DNA from: Novosphingobium sp. ST904
GTDB taxonomy: Bacteria; Pseudomonadota; Alphaproteobacteria; Sphingomonadales; Sphingomonadaceae
Assembly (NCBI RefSeq): GCF_001298105.1
Contig: NZ_LGJH01000141.1
Location: 23,670 to 87,669, forward strand
Reading direction: 5' to 3'
DNA length: 64,000 nt
A program made the position numbers and the translations under genes. The notes under the pieces were generated by a model that worked only from the letters and a program-made list of their open reading frames with translations, did not search any database and was not told the DNA's origin. Numbering within the stretch: the stretch's first letter is position 1; each line of letters opens with the position of its first letter. Shown piece after piece: positions 17,207-27,527 of this stretch.

Positions 17207-18895
17207 TCAGTGGTGAGCCGCATCCTCGATCACGGGGAGCGTCTCGAACTGGTGGAACGGCGGCGGGCTGGTCAGCGTCCACTCAAGCGTGGTCGCACCT
17301 TCACCCCAATAGCTGTCCTCGGCCTTGCGACCGGCCAGGAAAGCATAGGCGATGTTGATGAACCAGACCACGAGGCTGGTCGCCATGACCATGTAGCCGA
17401 TCGTCGCGACGTGGTTCCAGTGCTGGTACGCCTCAGCATAGTCCGGATAGCGGCGCGGCATGCCCTGCAGCCCGAGGAAGTGCATCGGGAAGAAGATCAT
17501 GTTCACGCCGACGAAGAAGATCCAGAAATGGACGTGAGCGAGGAACTCGGAATGCATCCGGCCGCTCATCTTCGGGAACCAGTAGTAGAACCCGGCGAAG
17601 AGCGCAGTGACGGCACCCAGTGAGAGCACGTAGTGGAAATGCGCCACGACGTAGTAGGTGTCGTGCAGCACGTCGTCGACGCCGCCGTTCGCCAGCACCA
17701 CGCCGGTCACGCCGCCGACGGTGAAGAGGAAGATGAAGCCGATCGCCCAGACCATCGGGCTCTTGAACTCGACCGAACCGCCCCACATCGTCGCGATCCA
17801 CGAGAAGATCTTGATGCCCGTAGGCACCGCGATGACCATGGTGGCGGCGGTGAAGTACATCTTCGTGTTCACCGACATGCCGGTGGCGTACATGTGGTGT
17901 GCCCAGACGATGAAGCCGACGACACCGATCGCGACCATCGCATAGGCCATGCCGAGGTAGCCAAACACCGGCTTCTTCGAGAAGGTCGAGATGATCTGCG
18001 AGATGATGCCGAAGCCGGGCAGGATCATGATGTAGACTTCGGGGTGACCGAAGAACCAGAACAGGTGCTGGTAAAGCACCGGATCGCCGCCGCCCGAAGG
18101 ATCGAAGAAGGTGGTGCCGAAGTTGCGGTCGGTCAGCAGCATGGTGATCGCAGCGGCCAGAACCGGCAGCGAGAGCAACAACAGGAACGCGGTAACCAGC
18201 ATCGACCACACGAAGAGCGGCATCTTGTGCATGGTCATGCCGGGGGCACGCATGTTGAAGATCGTGGTGATGAAGTTGATCGCGCCCATGATCGAGCCGG
18301 CGCCCGAAAGGTGCAGCGCGAAGATGCCGAAGTCGACCGCGGGTCCGGGCGAGCCGGTGGTCGAGAGCGGGGCATAGACGGTCCAGCCCGTACCCGCGCC
18401 AAGCCCCGTGCCACCAGGCACGAAGGCCGAGCACAGCAGCGAGATGAAGCCCGCCACGGTCAGCCAGAACGAAATGTTGTTCATGCGCGGGAAGGCCATG
18501 TCCGGCGCGCCGATCATGAGCGGCACGAACCAGTTGCCGAAGCCGCCGATCATCGCCGGCATGACCATGAAGAACACCATGATGAGGCCATGGGCCGTTA
18601 TCAGGACGTTCCAGACATGCAGCGTGGAGTTGAAGTCAGGGTTGGTCGCGCCGAACCAGCGGGCGAAGATATCCAGGTACTGGATGCCCGGTTCGGCCAG
18701 TTCGACGCGCATCATGCCCGAAAAGGCGCCGCCGATGATCCCCGCGATGATCGCGAAGATCAGGTACATCGTTCCGATGTCCTTGTGGTTGGTGGACATG
18801 AACCAGCGCGCGAAAAAGCTCGGCTTATGGTCGTGATCTGCGTGTCCGTGGTGATCCACGTGACCTTGGAAATGCTCTGGAGCGGTGGTTGCCAT
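17207..18895 (-). CDS. ctaD: Cytochrome c oxidase subunit I
   Basis: This 562-residue catalytic subunit of the proton-pumping aa3 oxidase contains low-spin heme a, heme a3 and CuB. Conserved regions include [31 protein letters not shown] (CuB His and cross-linked Tyr), [21 protein letters not shown] and [15 protein letters not shown] (heme ligands). [22 protein letters not shown] carries the D-channel Asn region. The N-terminus is unusually His-rich ([18 protein letters not shown], residues 8-25). It lies 27 bases after ctaC. Confidence 0.98.
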   Translation of the reverse strand: MATTAPEHFQGHVDHHGHADHDHKPSFFARWFMSTNHKDIGTMYLIFAIIAGIIGGAFSGMMRVELAEPGIQYLDIFARWFGATNPDFNSTLHVWNVLITAHGLIMVFFMVMPAMIGGFGNWFVPLMIGAPDMAFPRMNNISFWLTVAGFISLLCSAFVPGGTGLGAGTGWTVYAPLSTTGSPGPAVDFGIFALHLSGAGSIMGAINFITTIFNMRAPGMTMHKMPLFVWSMLVTAFLLLLSLPVLAAAITMLLTDRNFGTTFFDPSGGGDPVLYQHLFWFFGHPEVYIMILPGFGIISQIISTFSKKPVFGYLGMAYAMVAIGVVGFIVWAHHMYATGMSVNTKMYFTAATMVIAVPTGIKIFSWIATMWGGSVEFKSPMVWAIGFIFLFTVGGVTGVVLANGGVDDVLHDTYYVVAHFHYVLSLGAVTALFAGFYYWFPKMSGRMHSEFLAHVHFWIFFVGVNMIFFPMHFLGLQGMPRRYPDYAEAYQHWNHVATIGYMVMATSLVVWFINIAYAFLAGRKAEDSYWGEGATTLEWTLTSPPPFHQFETLPVIEDAAHH

Positions 18896-18922
18896 GGTTG
18901 GACCCTGTCCTTCGATTCGCTC

Positions 18923-19978
18923 TTATTCGGCTGCGGCTGTCGCGTCGGAGGCGGCTGCCTCCGTCGCTTCGGCCGTGGCGACTGCGGCAGGGGCCGCTGC
19001 GGTGGATGCTGCCGGCGCAACTGCGGCGGCAGGCTTGGCCTGACCATCGATCACGCCGCCGGCGTGGGACAGCACCCAGGCATCGTATTGTGCACGGGGA
19101 AGCGCTTCGACCGCGATCGGCATGTAGCCGTGCTTGGCGCCGCACAGTTCCGAGCACTGGCCGTAGTAGACCCCGGGCTTCTCGACCAGGAGCACCTTCT
19201 CGTTGATGCGGCCGGGAACGGCGTCGAGCTTGAACCACAGCGAGGGCACCGCAAACGAGTGAATCACGTCGGCTGCGGTGATCTGGAGCCGGATCGGTTC
19301 ACCCACCGGCACGACCATGCGGTTGTCGACCTCAAGGTGCGAGGGACCGTCCCAGGGCTTGGAACCCACTTCGCGCACGCCGTTGTTGATGACCGGCTGA
19401 CCGGGAAGGTTGAGCATGTTCGAGACGACTTCGAAGTCGCCATTGTCGGGGTAACCGTAAGTCCAGAACCATTGGTTGCCCGTGACCTTGATGGTCAGCG
19501 CGCCTTTCTGGGCCGGCTTGTACTGCTTGGCGATCAGGTCGATCGAGGGAACCGCGATGCCGATCAGGATCAGCACCGGAACCAGGGTCCATACCACTTC
19601 GAGGATCGTGTTGTGGCTGGTTTTCGACGCGACCGGGTTGGCGCGGCGATTGAAGCGCACCGCGATGATCACCAGCAGCAGCAGGACGAAGAGCGTGATC
19701 GCCGTGATGATCGGCATGAGCACGCCATCATGGATCCACTCGCCATATTCGCCGAGCTTGGAAAATTGTTGCTGGAGACCGATTCCGCCTTCGACCGGCA
19801 TGCCGATACCCGGCGTCGGCTTCATCGGCGTATAGCCGGCCACCGCTGCGGGTGCCGCATCGGAAGCACCTGCCGCCGCAAGCGCCGGAACGGTGAAAAG
19901 CGCCAGAACTCCGGCTGAAACGATACCGAGAGCCTTTGCAGCCTCGCCCAAGGTACGAACGGTTTTGCCCAATATCAT
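18923..19978 (-). CDS. ctaC: Cytochrome c oxidase subunit II
   Basis: This 351-residue periplasmic-facing subunit II accepts electrons from cytochrome c. It has a cleavable N-terminal signal (AGVLALFTVPALAAAG), two membrane helices (MPIITAITLFVLLLLVIIAV and LEVVWTLVPVLILIGIAV), and a cupredoxin domain. The domain contains the aromatic QWFWTYGYPD and the CuA motif CSELCGAKHGYM. The last 40 residues are an Ala-rich low-complexity tail not seen in classical subunit II. It is the first gene of the cta operon; ATG at 19978. Confidence 0.97.
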   Translation of the reverse strand: MILGKTVRTLGEAAKALGIVSAGVLALFTVPALAAAGASDAAPAAVAGYTPMKPTPGIGMPVEGGIGLQQQFSKLGEYGEWIHDGVLMPIITAITLFVLLLLVIIAVRFNRRANPVASKTSHNTILEVVWTLVPVLILIGIAVPSIDLIAKQYKPAQKGALTIKVTGNQWFWTYGYPDNGDFEVVSNMLNLPGQPVINNGVREVGSKPWDGPSHLEVDNRMVVPVGEPIRLQITAADVIHSFAVPSLWFKLDAVPGRINEKVLLVEKPGVYYGQCSELCGAKHGYMPIAVEALPRAQYDAWVLSHAGGVIDGQAKPAAAVAPAASTAAAPAAVATAEATEAAASDATAAAE

Positions 19979-20184
19979 GGTTATAGCGCTTCCGTTTTCT
20001 TTATGAACGCGCAGTGAGTCGCCTCCCAAGCGCGCACCCCTATTGCGGAGGCTTTGTGCCCCCCTTCACCGGGGGCTATACGCGGCCTTGCCGCCCGTCT
20101 CAAGCGCCTCTAGGGGATTTTTGACGCGCGGGGCCTCGCCGCCGTGCCAGAACATTGCAAATTGCACCAAAGGATTACCCCCCG
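19979..20184. promoter_or_regulatory. Divergent promoter region of ctaC and pyrE
   Basis: These 206 bases separate the minus-strand cta operon from the plus-strand pyrE group. The ctaC side has a moderately AT-rich patch (GTTTTCTTTATGAAC complement side, 19993-20010). A CCCCC-N5-GGGGG hairpin lies at about 20057-20073. An AAAGGA ribosome-binding site at 20169-20174 supports ATG 20185 for pyrE. No operator could be identified. Confidence 0.4.
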
Positions 20185-20769
20185 ATGCAGGAAGAAGAAG
20201 TCCTCGCCGAGTTCCGCGCCAGCAAGGCTTTGCTTGAGGGGCATTTCCTGCTTTCCTCGGGCCGACACAGTGCGCACTACCTGCAATGCGCCCGTGTTCT
20301 GATGAACCCCGACCGCGCCGCGAGACTCGCCGTCGCGCTCGCCGCAAAACTCCCCCACGATATTCGCAAGTCCATCACCAAGGTCGTTTCCCCGGCGATG
20401 GGCGGGGTCATCATCGGCCAGGAAATGGGCCGCGCGCTTCAGGTCGACGCGATGTTCGTCGAGCGCCCCACCGGCACGTTCGAACTGCGCCGCGGCTTTG
20501 CCCTCGAACCGGGCGACAAGGTGCTGATGGTCGAGGACGTGGTCACGACCGGCCTGTCCAGCCGCGAGGCGATCAAGGCGATCGAGGAAGCCGGCGGCGA
20601 AGTGGTTGCGGCAGCCTCGCTGGTTGATCGCACGGCCGGCGCCGTCGATCTCGGGGTGCCGTTCTTCCCACTCGTCGCGCTCAACTTCCCGACTTACGCC
20701 GATGACGAAGTTCCGGCCGAACTGGCCGCCAAGCCCGCAACCAAGCCCGGCAGCCGGGCACAGGTCTGA
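20185..20769 (+). CDS. pyrE: Orotate phosphoribosyltransferase
   Basis: This 194-residue enzyme converts orotate plus PRPP to orotidine 5'-phosphate in pyrimidine synthesis. LLSSGRHSAHYLQCA, SPAMGGVIIGQEMGRAL and the PRPP loop VLMVEDVVTTGLSSREAI are diagnostic. ATG at 20185 has a good ribosome-binding site; a TTG ten codons upstream is possible. An Ala/Pro/Lys C-terminal tail is extra. pdxJ starts 17 bases after the stop. Confidence 0.97.
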   Translation: MQEEEVLAEFRASKALLEGHFLLSSGRHSAHYLQCARVLMNPDRAARLAVALAAKLPHDIRKSITKVVSPAMGGVIIGQEMGRALQVDAMFVERPTGTFELRRGFALEPGDKVLMVEDVVTTGLSSREAIKAIEEAGGEVVAAASLVDRTAGAVDLGVPFFPLVALNFPTYADDEVPAELAAKPATKPGSRAQV

Positions 20770-20786
20770 GCCTCTAGGGGGAAGCG

Positions 20787-21532
20787 ATGGTGAGCAGCGT
20801 TCTCAATCCGGGGCGGCTTCGCCTCGGCGTCAACATCGACCATGTGGCCACCATCCGCAACGCGCGCGGCGGCGAGCACCCCGATCCGGCGCGCGCCGCC
20901 CGGATCGTCGCCGAGGCCGGCGGCGACGGCATCACCGTGCATCTGCGCGAAGATCGCCGCCACATCCGCGACGAAGACCTCGAACGCGTGGCGACTGCAA
21001 CCGGGTTGCCGATCAACCTGGAAATGGCGGCAACGACGAGATGCTCGAGATCGCCCTGCGCCATCGCCCTCATGCCGCGTGCATCGTGCCGGAACGGCGC
21101 GAGGAGCGCACCACCGAAGGCGGACTGGACGCCGCCGGCCTGCACAACAGGCTTGCCCCGATCGTCTCGCGCCTCTCGGACGCCGGCATTCGCGTGAGCC
21201 TGTTCATCGCCCCGGAAGCGCGCCAGATCGAAGCGGCCATGAAGCTTGGCGCGCCGGTGGTCGAGTTCCACACCGGCGAATATGCCCATGCCACCGGCGC
21301 CGACGTCGCCACCGAACTCAGGCGGATCGCCGACATGGCCGCGCTGGCGGCCAAGAACGGCATCGAGCCCCATGCCGGGCACGGCCTTACTTACGAGAAT
21401 GTCCAGCCGATTGCCGCGATTCCGCAACTGGCGGAACTCAACATCGGCCACTACCTTATCGGCGAGGCGATATTCTGCGGGCTCGACGCCAGCGTGCGCA
21501 AGATGCGCGCCCTGATGGACGAGGTCAGGTAA
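20787..21532 (+). CDS. pdxJ: Pyridoxine 5'-phosphate synthase, frameshifted
   Basis: PdxJ condenses 3-amino-2-oxopropyl phosphate with deoxyxylulose 5-phosphate to form PNP (vitamin B6). The N-terminal [19 protein letters not shown] and [16 protein letters not shown] are in one frame. From base 21027 the protein continues in the next frame: [48 protein letters not shown] and [16 protein letters not shown]. One inserted G (GCGGGCAACGACGAG) gives the expected NLEMAGNDEML and an intact enzyme. Because PdxJ is needed for de novo B6 synthesis, an error is the likely cause. Confidence 0.93.
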
Positions 21533-21549
21533 AAAGGACCCGGCATTCC

Positions 21550-21960
21550 ATGATCATCGGCCTCGGCTCGGACTTGTGCAACATCGAGCGAATCCAGAAC
21601 TCGCTCGACAGGTTCGGTGAGCGTTTCGAGAACCGCGTCTTCACCGAGCTGGAGCGCACCAAGGCCAATCGCCGGCCTTTCACCAAGGCCGGCACCCTGG
21701 CGAAGCGGTTCGCGGCGAAGGAAGCGTTTTCCAAGGCGGTCGGGACCGGCTTCAAGGCCGGAGTGTTCATGAAGGACATCGGAGTGGCCAATGCCCCGTC
21801 CGGCGCGCCCACCCTGGCTCTCACCGGCGGGGCGAAGACGCGGCTTGATTCCCTGATTCCCGCCGGTCATGAAGCCGTGGTTCACCTCACGCTCACCGAC
21901 GATCATCCATGGGCGCAGGCCTTCGTAATCATCGAAGCACGCCCGATTCCCCATTCCTGA
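21550..21960 (+). CDS. acpS: Holo-[acyl-carrier-protein] synthase
   Basis: AcpS transfers 4'-phosphopantetheine from CoA to acyl carrier protein. The 136-residue protein has the Mg-binding N-terminus [15 protein letters not shown] (Asp-8) and the second motif [16 protein letters not shown]. It lies 17 bases after pdxJ and is followed by lepB, the standard alphaproteobacterial order. Confidence 0.97.
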   Translation: MIIGLGSDLCNIERIQNSLDRFGERFENRVFTELERTKANRRPFTKAGTLAKRFAAKEAFSKAVGTGFKAGVFMKDIGVANAPSGAPTLALTGGAKTRLDSLIPAGHEAVVHLTLTDDHPWAQAFVIIEARPIPHS

Positions 21961-21979
21961 CGCCGAGTATCCCCGGGAC

Positions 21980-22906
21980 ATGATTCACCAGCCCACGCCG
22001 ACTTCCAGCGAGGTCCCCATGAAGGCTCCTCCGGCGACGGAAAAGGTCAACTGGCTTCACGAATTTCGCGGACTGGCGCTGATGCTGGTGGGCGTGCTCG
22101 CGTTCCACTCGCTGATCGCCAAGCCGTTCTACATTCCGTCGATCTCGATGATGCCGGGGTTGCTGGTGGGGGACCGTCTGGTCGTTTCCAAATATCCCTA
22201 TGGCTGGAACTGGTCATCGGCCAGCTTCCACATGCTCCCGCGCAGCACCCGGCGCATTCTGGGCCAGACACCGGAATACGGCGACATCGTCATCGTCGTG
22301 CCCGGCAATCGCAAGGCCGATCTCATCAAGCGCGTGGTTGCGCTCCCGGGTGATCGGATTGCGGTCATCAATGGGCGCATCCGGCTGAACGGCCGCTTCG
22401 TTCCGCGCGAGGTTGAGCCGCCGGTGCGCCTTGCCGCCGACGATTCGCTGCGCTGCGAAGGCGATGCCGAACCCGGCCACTGCTATGACGGCTTCGAACA
22501 GTTCCGTACCCGCCTGCCGAGCGGCAAGGAAGTTTACGAGATGCCGACCTATCGTGAAACATTGCCGAACGGCGCCAGTTATGACGTGATCGACTACATC
22601 GACCAGGAACTGGACGATTATCCGGAGATCAAGGTGCCAGAAGGCCACGTTTTCCTGATGGGTGATGACCGCGACCGTTCGGCAGACAGCCGTGCGCCGT
22701 TCGAAACCGACATGTTCGGCCAGCCCGGCGGTGGCCTGGGCGGGCCAGTGCCCCTCTCCGACATTGGCGGAAGAGCGGAATTCGTCACGTTCTCGCTCGA
22801 CGGAACCCAGACCTGGAATCCGCTGACCTGGTGGGGCGCACTGCGGCCCGGCCGATCGTTCTCCAGCCTGCGTCCCCCGGTGGACGAGACCAAGGCCTGG
22901 AAATGA
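21980..22906 (+). CDS. lepB: Signal peptidase I
   Basis: LepB removes signal peptides at the periplasmic face of the inner membrane. The 308-residue protein has an N-terminal helix (GLALMLVGVLAFHSLIA), the catalytic Ser in PFYIPSISMMPGLLVGD, the catalytic Lys in DLIKRVVALPGDRI, and the GHVFLMGDDRDRSADSR box. A start at MKAPP (22019) is equally possible. The stop overlaps the next start (ATGATG/TGA at 22903-22906). rnc, the common partner, is missing here. Confidence 0.96.
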   Translation: MIHQPTPTSSEVPMKAPPATEKVNWLHEFRGLALMLVGVLAFHSLIAKPFYIPSISMMPGLLVGDRLVVSKYPYGWNWSSASFHMLPRSTRRILGQTPEYGDIVIVVPGNRKADLIKRVVALPGDRIAVINGRIRLNGRFVPREVEPPVRLAADDSLRCEGDAEPGHCYDGFEQFRTRLPSGKEVYEMPTYRETLPNGASYDVIDYIDQELDDYPEIKVPEGHVFLMGDDRDRSADSRAPFETDMFGQPGGGLGGPVPLSDIGGRAEFVTFSLDGTQTWNPLTWWGALRPGRSFSSLRPPVDETKAWK

Positions 22907-24015
22907 TGGCAACGGGGGCGGAAGACGAAACGGGGACCGACATCGCCGAGCGCGCCGGCCCCACCGATATTTCCGATCCCCTGATCCGCACGGAGGCCCG
23001 CAGGGCGTTCGTCTGGATCGGCATGGCCGCCCTGCTGGCGCTGGCTGTCTTTCTTTCCCAATCGCTGCTCGTGATCTTCGGCGGCATCGTGTTCGGTGCC
23101 CTGATCGACGGCGGCGCCCGCCTGCTGGGCAAGATACTCAAGATTCCGCGCGGATGGCGCGTGGGCCTCGTGCTGCTCTTCGCCATGCTGTTCCTGCTCT
23201 GGGTCGCACGCTTCGCCGGCAGCCAGATCGCACTTCAGGCAGCCGAACTTCCGGCCACCATCGAAAGCCAGTTCCGCCACGGGCTCAACTGGCTTCATGC
23301 GCACGGGATTCAACCGCGCGTCACCGAGCTTCGCGGCATGGCGCAGGAAGCAGTCGGCGGGATCGGGCAGGTGACACGCGTGGTCGGCGGCCTGATCGGC
23401 GTGTTCACGACACTGTTCCTGATCCTTGTCCTTGGCATCTACTTCGCCATGGAGCCGCGCCTCTATCGCCGCGGCGTGGGCTGGATGCTCCCGATCGACC
23501 GGCGCGACCATTTCGAGGCGACGGTCAAGGTCATGGGCCAGGCCCTGCGCCGGCTGCTGTTCGGGCGCCTGATCGGCATGACCGTGGAGGGCCTGTTCAC
23601 CTGGGCGATGCTGCAATTCTACGGCGTGCCGATGGCGGCACTGCTTGGCCTCATCACCGGCCTCCTGGCCTTCCTGCCCAATATCGGCGCCCCGATCTCG
23701 GGCATGATCATGGTGCTCGTCGGCTTTTCGGGCGGCTACGAGATGGGGCTCTACACGATCTTCGTCTATCTGCTGATACACCTGATCGACGGCTATCTCA
23801 TCGTACCGATGATCGCCCGCAAGACCGTGGACCTGCCTCCCGCCCTGGTGCTCGCGGCACAGCTCATCATGGGGGTGCTGTTCGGGCTGCTGGGGCTTGC
23901 GCTGGCCGATCCGCTGGTGGCGATGATAAAGATCTGGCTCGAACGCGAAGCTGCCCGCAACGGTGAGGATGGAGAGCATACCCTTGATCGTGGCGCTCCG
24001 GATACCGGCGCTTGA
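22903..24015 (+). CDS. AI-2E family transporter (PerM-like permease)
   Basis: This polytopic membrane protein of about 370 residues belongs to the AI-2 exporter/PerM family. Helices: RAFVWIGMAALLALAVFLSQSLLVIFGGIVF, GLVLLFAMLFLLWVARF, GVFTTLFLILVLGIYFA and a C-terminal cluster with ALLGLITGLLAFLPNIGAPISG, the best-conserved element (FxPxxG). LIDGYLIVPMIARKTVDLPP follows. Its ATG overlaps the lepB stop, indicating translational coupling. The substrate is unknown. Confidence 0.9.
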   Translation: MMATGAEDETGTDIAERAGPTDISDPLIRTEARRAFVWIGMAALLALAVFLSQSLLVIFGGIVFGALIDGGARLLGKILKIPRGWRVGLVLLFAMLFLLWVARFAGSQIALQAAELPATIESQFRHGLNWLHAHGIQPRVTELRGMAQEAVGGIGQVTRVVGGLIGVFTTLFLILVLGIYFAMEPRLYRRGVGWMLPIDRRDHFEATVKVMGQALRRLLFGRLIGMTVEGLFTWAMLQFYGVPMAALLGLITGLLAFLPNIGAPISGMIMVLVGFSGGYEMGLYTIFVYLLIHLIDGYLIVPMIARKTVDLPPALVLAAQLIMGVLFGLLGLALADPLVAMIKIWLEREAARNGEDGEHTLDRGAPDTGA

Positions 24016-24047
24016 CCGTCACGCACCGGCGGGCAAGACCCTGAACC

Positions 24048-25166
24048 ATGGCTCGCAAGTTCCTCTACGCAATCGCCGTTATCGTCGCACTGCTGATCGG
24101 TTCGCTGGTGGCCCTGCGCCTGTGGTCGGATCGGCTCACGGAAATGGCGTTCGTGCCGAACGTGACCTTCGCGTCGCAGCAGAAGCTCGGGCCTGAAGCC
24201 TGGCGAGATCCGCACATGTGGATTTCCCGGCCGGGGATCGAAAACGATCCGGCCCACTGGCTTCCACCCGGCGTGATCCCACCCGCCAAGCCCCTGCCGG
24301 TCGCGGTGTTCTTCGTCCATCCCACCAGCCTGATCGATCGCAGCGCATGGAACGCCAGCTTCACGGACAAGGTTTCGCAGGACCGCGCCGCCCTGTTCGT
24401 GAAAGGCATGGCGAGCCCGTTCAACGCCGCGGGCGAATTATGGGCACCCCGCTACCGCCAGGCCGCCATCGGCGCGTTCCTCACCGGGGAGAAGCCGGCG
24501 AACGAGGCCATCGATCTCGCCTATTCGGATGTCCTGGCCGCATTCGACACTTTCGTGAAGGCCGTGCCCGGCAACCGCCCGATCGTGCTGGCCGGACACA
24601 GCCAGGGCGCCTTCCTCCTGCGCCGTCTCATGCGCGACCGGGTGGCGGGAACGCCGCTCGCGCGCCGTATCATCGCCGCCTACGTGATAGGGTGGCCGGT
24701 CTCGCTGGCCCATGACCTGCCGAAGATGGGCCTTCCCGCCTGCCGGAACGCCGATGACGTCAATTGCGTGGTGAGCTGGCTTTCGGTGGCCGATCCCGCC
24801 GATACGCAGATGCTGCTGAAAGCCTATGCCCGCCGGACCGGGCTCGATGGGCAGAGCGTGGCCGCCAGCCCGTTTCTCTGCACCAATCCGATCACCGGCA
24901 CCGACGGGGGAAGCGCCGATGCAGCGGCCAACCTCGGCACTCTGGTACCCGATTTCGCCACGGCGACCGGAACCTTGGCGAAGGCGACGATCCCCGCCGC
25001 TTGCGGTACCGACAATTTTCTCCACATCGGCCCGCCTCCCGCACTCGAGATGGGCCCTTACGTTCTTCCCGGAAACAACTACCATCTCTATGACGTGACC
25101 CTGTTCTGGGCGAACCTTCGCGCGGACTTCGAAGGACGGGTTGCGAAATGGCAGAAGGCACAGTGA
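24048..25166 (+). CDS. DUF3089-type alpha/beta hydrolase
   Basis: This 372-residue predicted hydrolase is anchored or exported by an N-terminal hydrophobic segment ([19 protein letters not shown]). The nucleophile elbow is [14 protein letters not shown] near residues 184-197, with [18 protein letters not shown] upstream and a closing histidine near [14 protein letters not shown], as in DUF3089 proteins. The reaction is not known. It ends 19 bases inside ruvX. Confidence 0.85.
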   Translation: MARKFLYAIAVIVALLIGSLVALRLWSDRLTEMAFVPNVTFASQQKLGPEAWRDPHMWISRPGIENDPAHWLPPGVIPPAKPLPVAVFFVHPTSLIDRSAWNASFTDKVSQDRAALFVKGMASPFNAAGELWAPRYRQAAIGAFLTGEKPANEAIDLAYSDVLAAFDTFVKAVPGNRPIVLAGHSQGAFLLRRLMRDRVAGTPLARRIIAAYVIGWPVSLAHDLPKMGLPACRNADDVNCVVSWLSVADPADTQMLLKAYARRTGLDGQSVAASPFLCTNPITGTDGGSADAAANLGTLVPDFATATGTLAKATIPAACGTDNFLHIGPPPALEMGPYVLPGNNYHLYDVTLFWANLRADFEGRVAKWQKAQ

Positions 25167-25633
25167 TCACCGCGAGCGCGCTGGATTATCGCGATGCCCT
25201 GCCCGAAACCGGCGGCGCGCTGCTGGGGCTCGATCTCGGCACCCAAACGATCGGCACCGCTTTCTGCGATGCAGGCTGGCGCTTCGCTTCGCCCGGCAAG
25301 ACGCTCAAACGGGGCAAGTTCGGCGCGGACAAGGAACTGCTGATGGAACTGGTCCGTGAACGTTCCATCAAGGGCATCGTCATCGGCCTCCCCCTCAACA
25401 TGGACGGGTCCGAAGGCCCGCGGTCCCAGTCCAGCCGCGCCTATGCGCGCAACCTCTCCGCACTGGGCCTGCCTATCCTGCTCTGGGACGAACGCTGGTC
25501 CACTTCCGGCGCGGAACGCGGGCTGATCGAACAGGACATGAGCCGGGCCAAGCGCGCCACCCGCATCGATTCCGCGGCTGCCGCCGTCATCCTGCAAGGC
25601 GCGATCGACGCGATGGCGGGTGGGCTCTTCTAG
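25148..25633 (+). CDS. ruvX: Holliday junction resolvase-like RuvX (YqgF)
   Basis: RuvX/YqgF is an RNase H-fold nuclease implicated in 16S rRNA 5' end processing and proposed as a junction resolvase. The 161-residue protein has the first catalytic Asp in [12 protein letters not shown], the [16 protein letters not shown] loop, [13 protein letters not shown] with catalytic Glu, and [12 protein letters not shown] with the final Asp. It overlaps the preceding hydrolase gene by 19 bases and converges with the minus-strand gene ending at 25630 (four-base overlap of stops). Confidence 0.95.
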   Translation: MAEGTVITASALDYRDALPETGGALLGLDLGTQTIGTAFCDAGWRFASPGKTLKRGKFGADKELLMELVRERSIKGIVIGLPLNMDGSEGPRSQSSRAYARNLSALGLPILLWDERWSTSGAERGLIEQDMSRAKRATRIDSAAAAVILQGAIDAMAGGLF

Positions 25634-26542
25634 GTCGTAAACTGACGCGCCGCTTGCTCCCTTCTCCGTTTTCGTGCTTCGGCAGCCACCCACCGGCTGC
25701 CGCACTGCTCCGCATCCCTCCAGACCGCATCGCGCAAAGCGGCATCCGCGGTCCCGCTCGCCAAGGCATCCCACGCGACCAGCCGCATGCGGTCGCTCGG
25801 GTGCGATTTTCCGAAGCGGCTCGCGATGTCCAGCGCCTCTTCCCCGCCCAGTGCCACGGCGATGCGCAGGAAACTCTCGCTCGGGCCATGTCCCAGCACG
25901 CGGGTAACGGTGCCACGCTCGATATCGAACTCGCAGTGATCCATCCACGCCTGCCCAGGCTGTGTATGCACGAGGTTCAGCGCCACCGAGAGGGATGCCG
26001 GAGGGTGCTGCACATGAACGTCGCGCTGCGCCCGGTAATGGACGATGCGGCCCTGCTCCAGCACGAGAGGTCCTTGCGGACGTAGTTGCACCGACTGCGA
26101 CATGCCACGATACGGCTTCGCGATCGTACTCATACTCATCCGAGAGATACCCCGGGCCGAAATATCCCAGCGCCAGCAGGTCGTAGTTATGATCGTGCGC
26201 CTGTCCGTAGCCGAAAGCCTCCGGCCCGCTGGCACGGAACTGGGAATCACCGGGCGCCGGCCAGATTCTCGCGTTAAGGAAGAAATTGCCTTGTCCCGGC
26301 GTGACCAGCATGATCGATTCCGGCCCCACGCCTGCAAGCGCATCGGCGCCATCGGGAACCGGCGAAAGGCCGGCTAGCATGTCCACGAGCAGGTCGCCCA
26401 GGAACGTCCGATCGTTACCGAGCCGCTGCAACCAGTTGGCGGCGTGGGAAAGACTGACCTCCTCGCGCGGATCGAAACCCCAGCCCGAGATCGCGTCGAC
26501 AAACTCCGCGAGCGAAGCCACCGTCGGGTCGCGCATCGCCAT
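25630..26542 (-). CDS. Unrecognised protein with His-rich, cupin-like segment, frameshifted
   Basis: I do not recognise this family. The reconstructed product is about 304 residues. The N-terminal half contains [22 protein letters not shown] followed by acidic SDEYEYDRE. The HDHN cluster and strand-rich context look like a metal-binding cupin. After a frame change near 26090 the second half ([26 protein letters not shown], then an Ala-rich helical end with repeated [21 protein letters not shown]) resembles HEAT-like repeats. The repair needs one base removed or two added. The ATG at 26542 overlaps the upstream stop (TAATG), so the two genes are translationally coupled. Confidence 0.6.
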
Positions 26543-27512
26543 TACCCGCGCCATTGGGCCACCTTTTCCAGTTCCGGCCACTGGACGAGCAACGACCGAC
26601 GCAGCTCTTTGGCCGGCGACGCGAGCACAGCGTCGTCGCTTGCCGCCACATTGCCCAGCAGCACCATGCCCGCCCGCGTGTCGAGCGCAAGGATGGCCCG
26701 CAGCGCCTGCCAGCGCAGCTCCGCAGCCCCATCTCCAAGCGCAATTTTCGACATCAGCGGCACCGCATCACGCCGGCCCAGCGCCGCAAGCACGGCCATC
26801 GCCATGTCGAGCCGGGTCTGTTCCAGACGTGCGGCCGCCCTGCGTATCAGCGCGCCATCGGCCAGGCCGTATTCACGCACGGCATCGGTTTCAGGAACGA
26901 ACCTCTGTAGGCGCAGCACGACGAGACTGCGCGCACGGAACGGACCTGATGCGCTTGCCGCGATCCGTCCCGGTAAAGCCGCGTTCCCGCGCGCAGCGGG
27001 ACAGTTTCCCGGTGGAATTCCGCCTGTTTATCCGAGACGGGAATGCGTTCGATCCGCTCCGCCTGCCCCTCCCCCGCAAGAACCAGAGCCCAAGTCTCCA
27101 GCCCCGCGAATTCGACGGTCTCTGGCGCCGGCTGGAGTTGCAGCGCTCTTTCATCGTAAAGGGAAAGCGCCAGGGTGGCGTTCCCGGTATGAGCGAGCAG
27201 GACGGTATCAACCACCTCCCGGCGGCTGTGACGGAGCGGTAATTGCCCCAGGGGATATCGCCGCAGCACCGAAAGTACCCGGCCAACGAGATCATCCACG
27301 AAAGTCCGTGCCGAAACGCCGTCAGCGGTGAACAGTGCACTCAGCGGCTGACAGTCCTCGAACCTTTCCCCGCGCCCGAAGCGGTCCATCGCCGCCAGGG
27401 TCGGTGCGGCGCCGGGCACGGCCCGCCAATCGGCCACTGCCTGGGCGAGTTCGCGTTGCCCCTCGGTCCATTGCGCGTCTGGGGAAAGCGCCTGAAATGC
27501 GTCCTGCTGCAT
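26542..27512 (-). CDS. Unrecognised protein with HEAT-like C-terminus, frameshifted
   Basis: This product of about 323 residues has no family I can name. Residues 1-200 are mixed alpha/beta (LLAHTGNATLALSLYDE, FAGLETWALVLAGEGQAERIERI). After a frame change near 26940, repaired by one base, the last 125 residues are helical with repeat-like segments (RLDMAMAVLAALGRRDAVPLMSKIA, RWQALRAILALDTRAGMVLL). It is followed by the His-rich gene with a TAATG overlap, and preceded 15 bases upstream by a possible small peptide gene. It looks like the middle of a small operon. Confidence 0.6.
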
Positions 27513-27527
27513 TCTATGCGACCAGTA

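Noticed and set aside
17633..19918. A 761-codon open frame on plus, opposite ctaD and ctaC
   Set aside because: It is the antisense shadow of two highly conserved oxidase genes, is rich in Arg/His/Asp from GC-skewed codons, and has no recognisable motif.
24000..25170. AI-2E transporter gene as evidence for quorum sensing in this region
   Set aside because: The family name is historical; there is no luxS or autoinducer gene nearby and most PerM-like members have unknown substrates.
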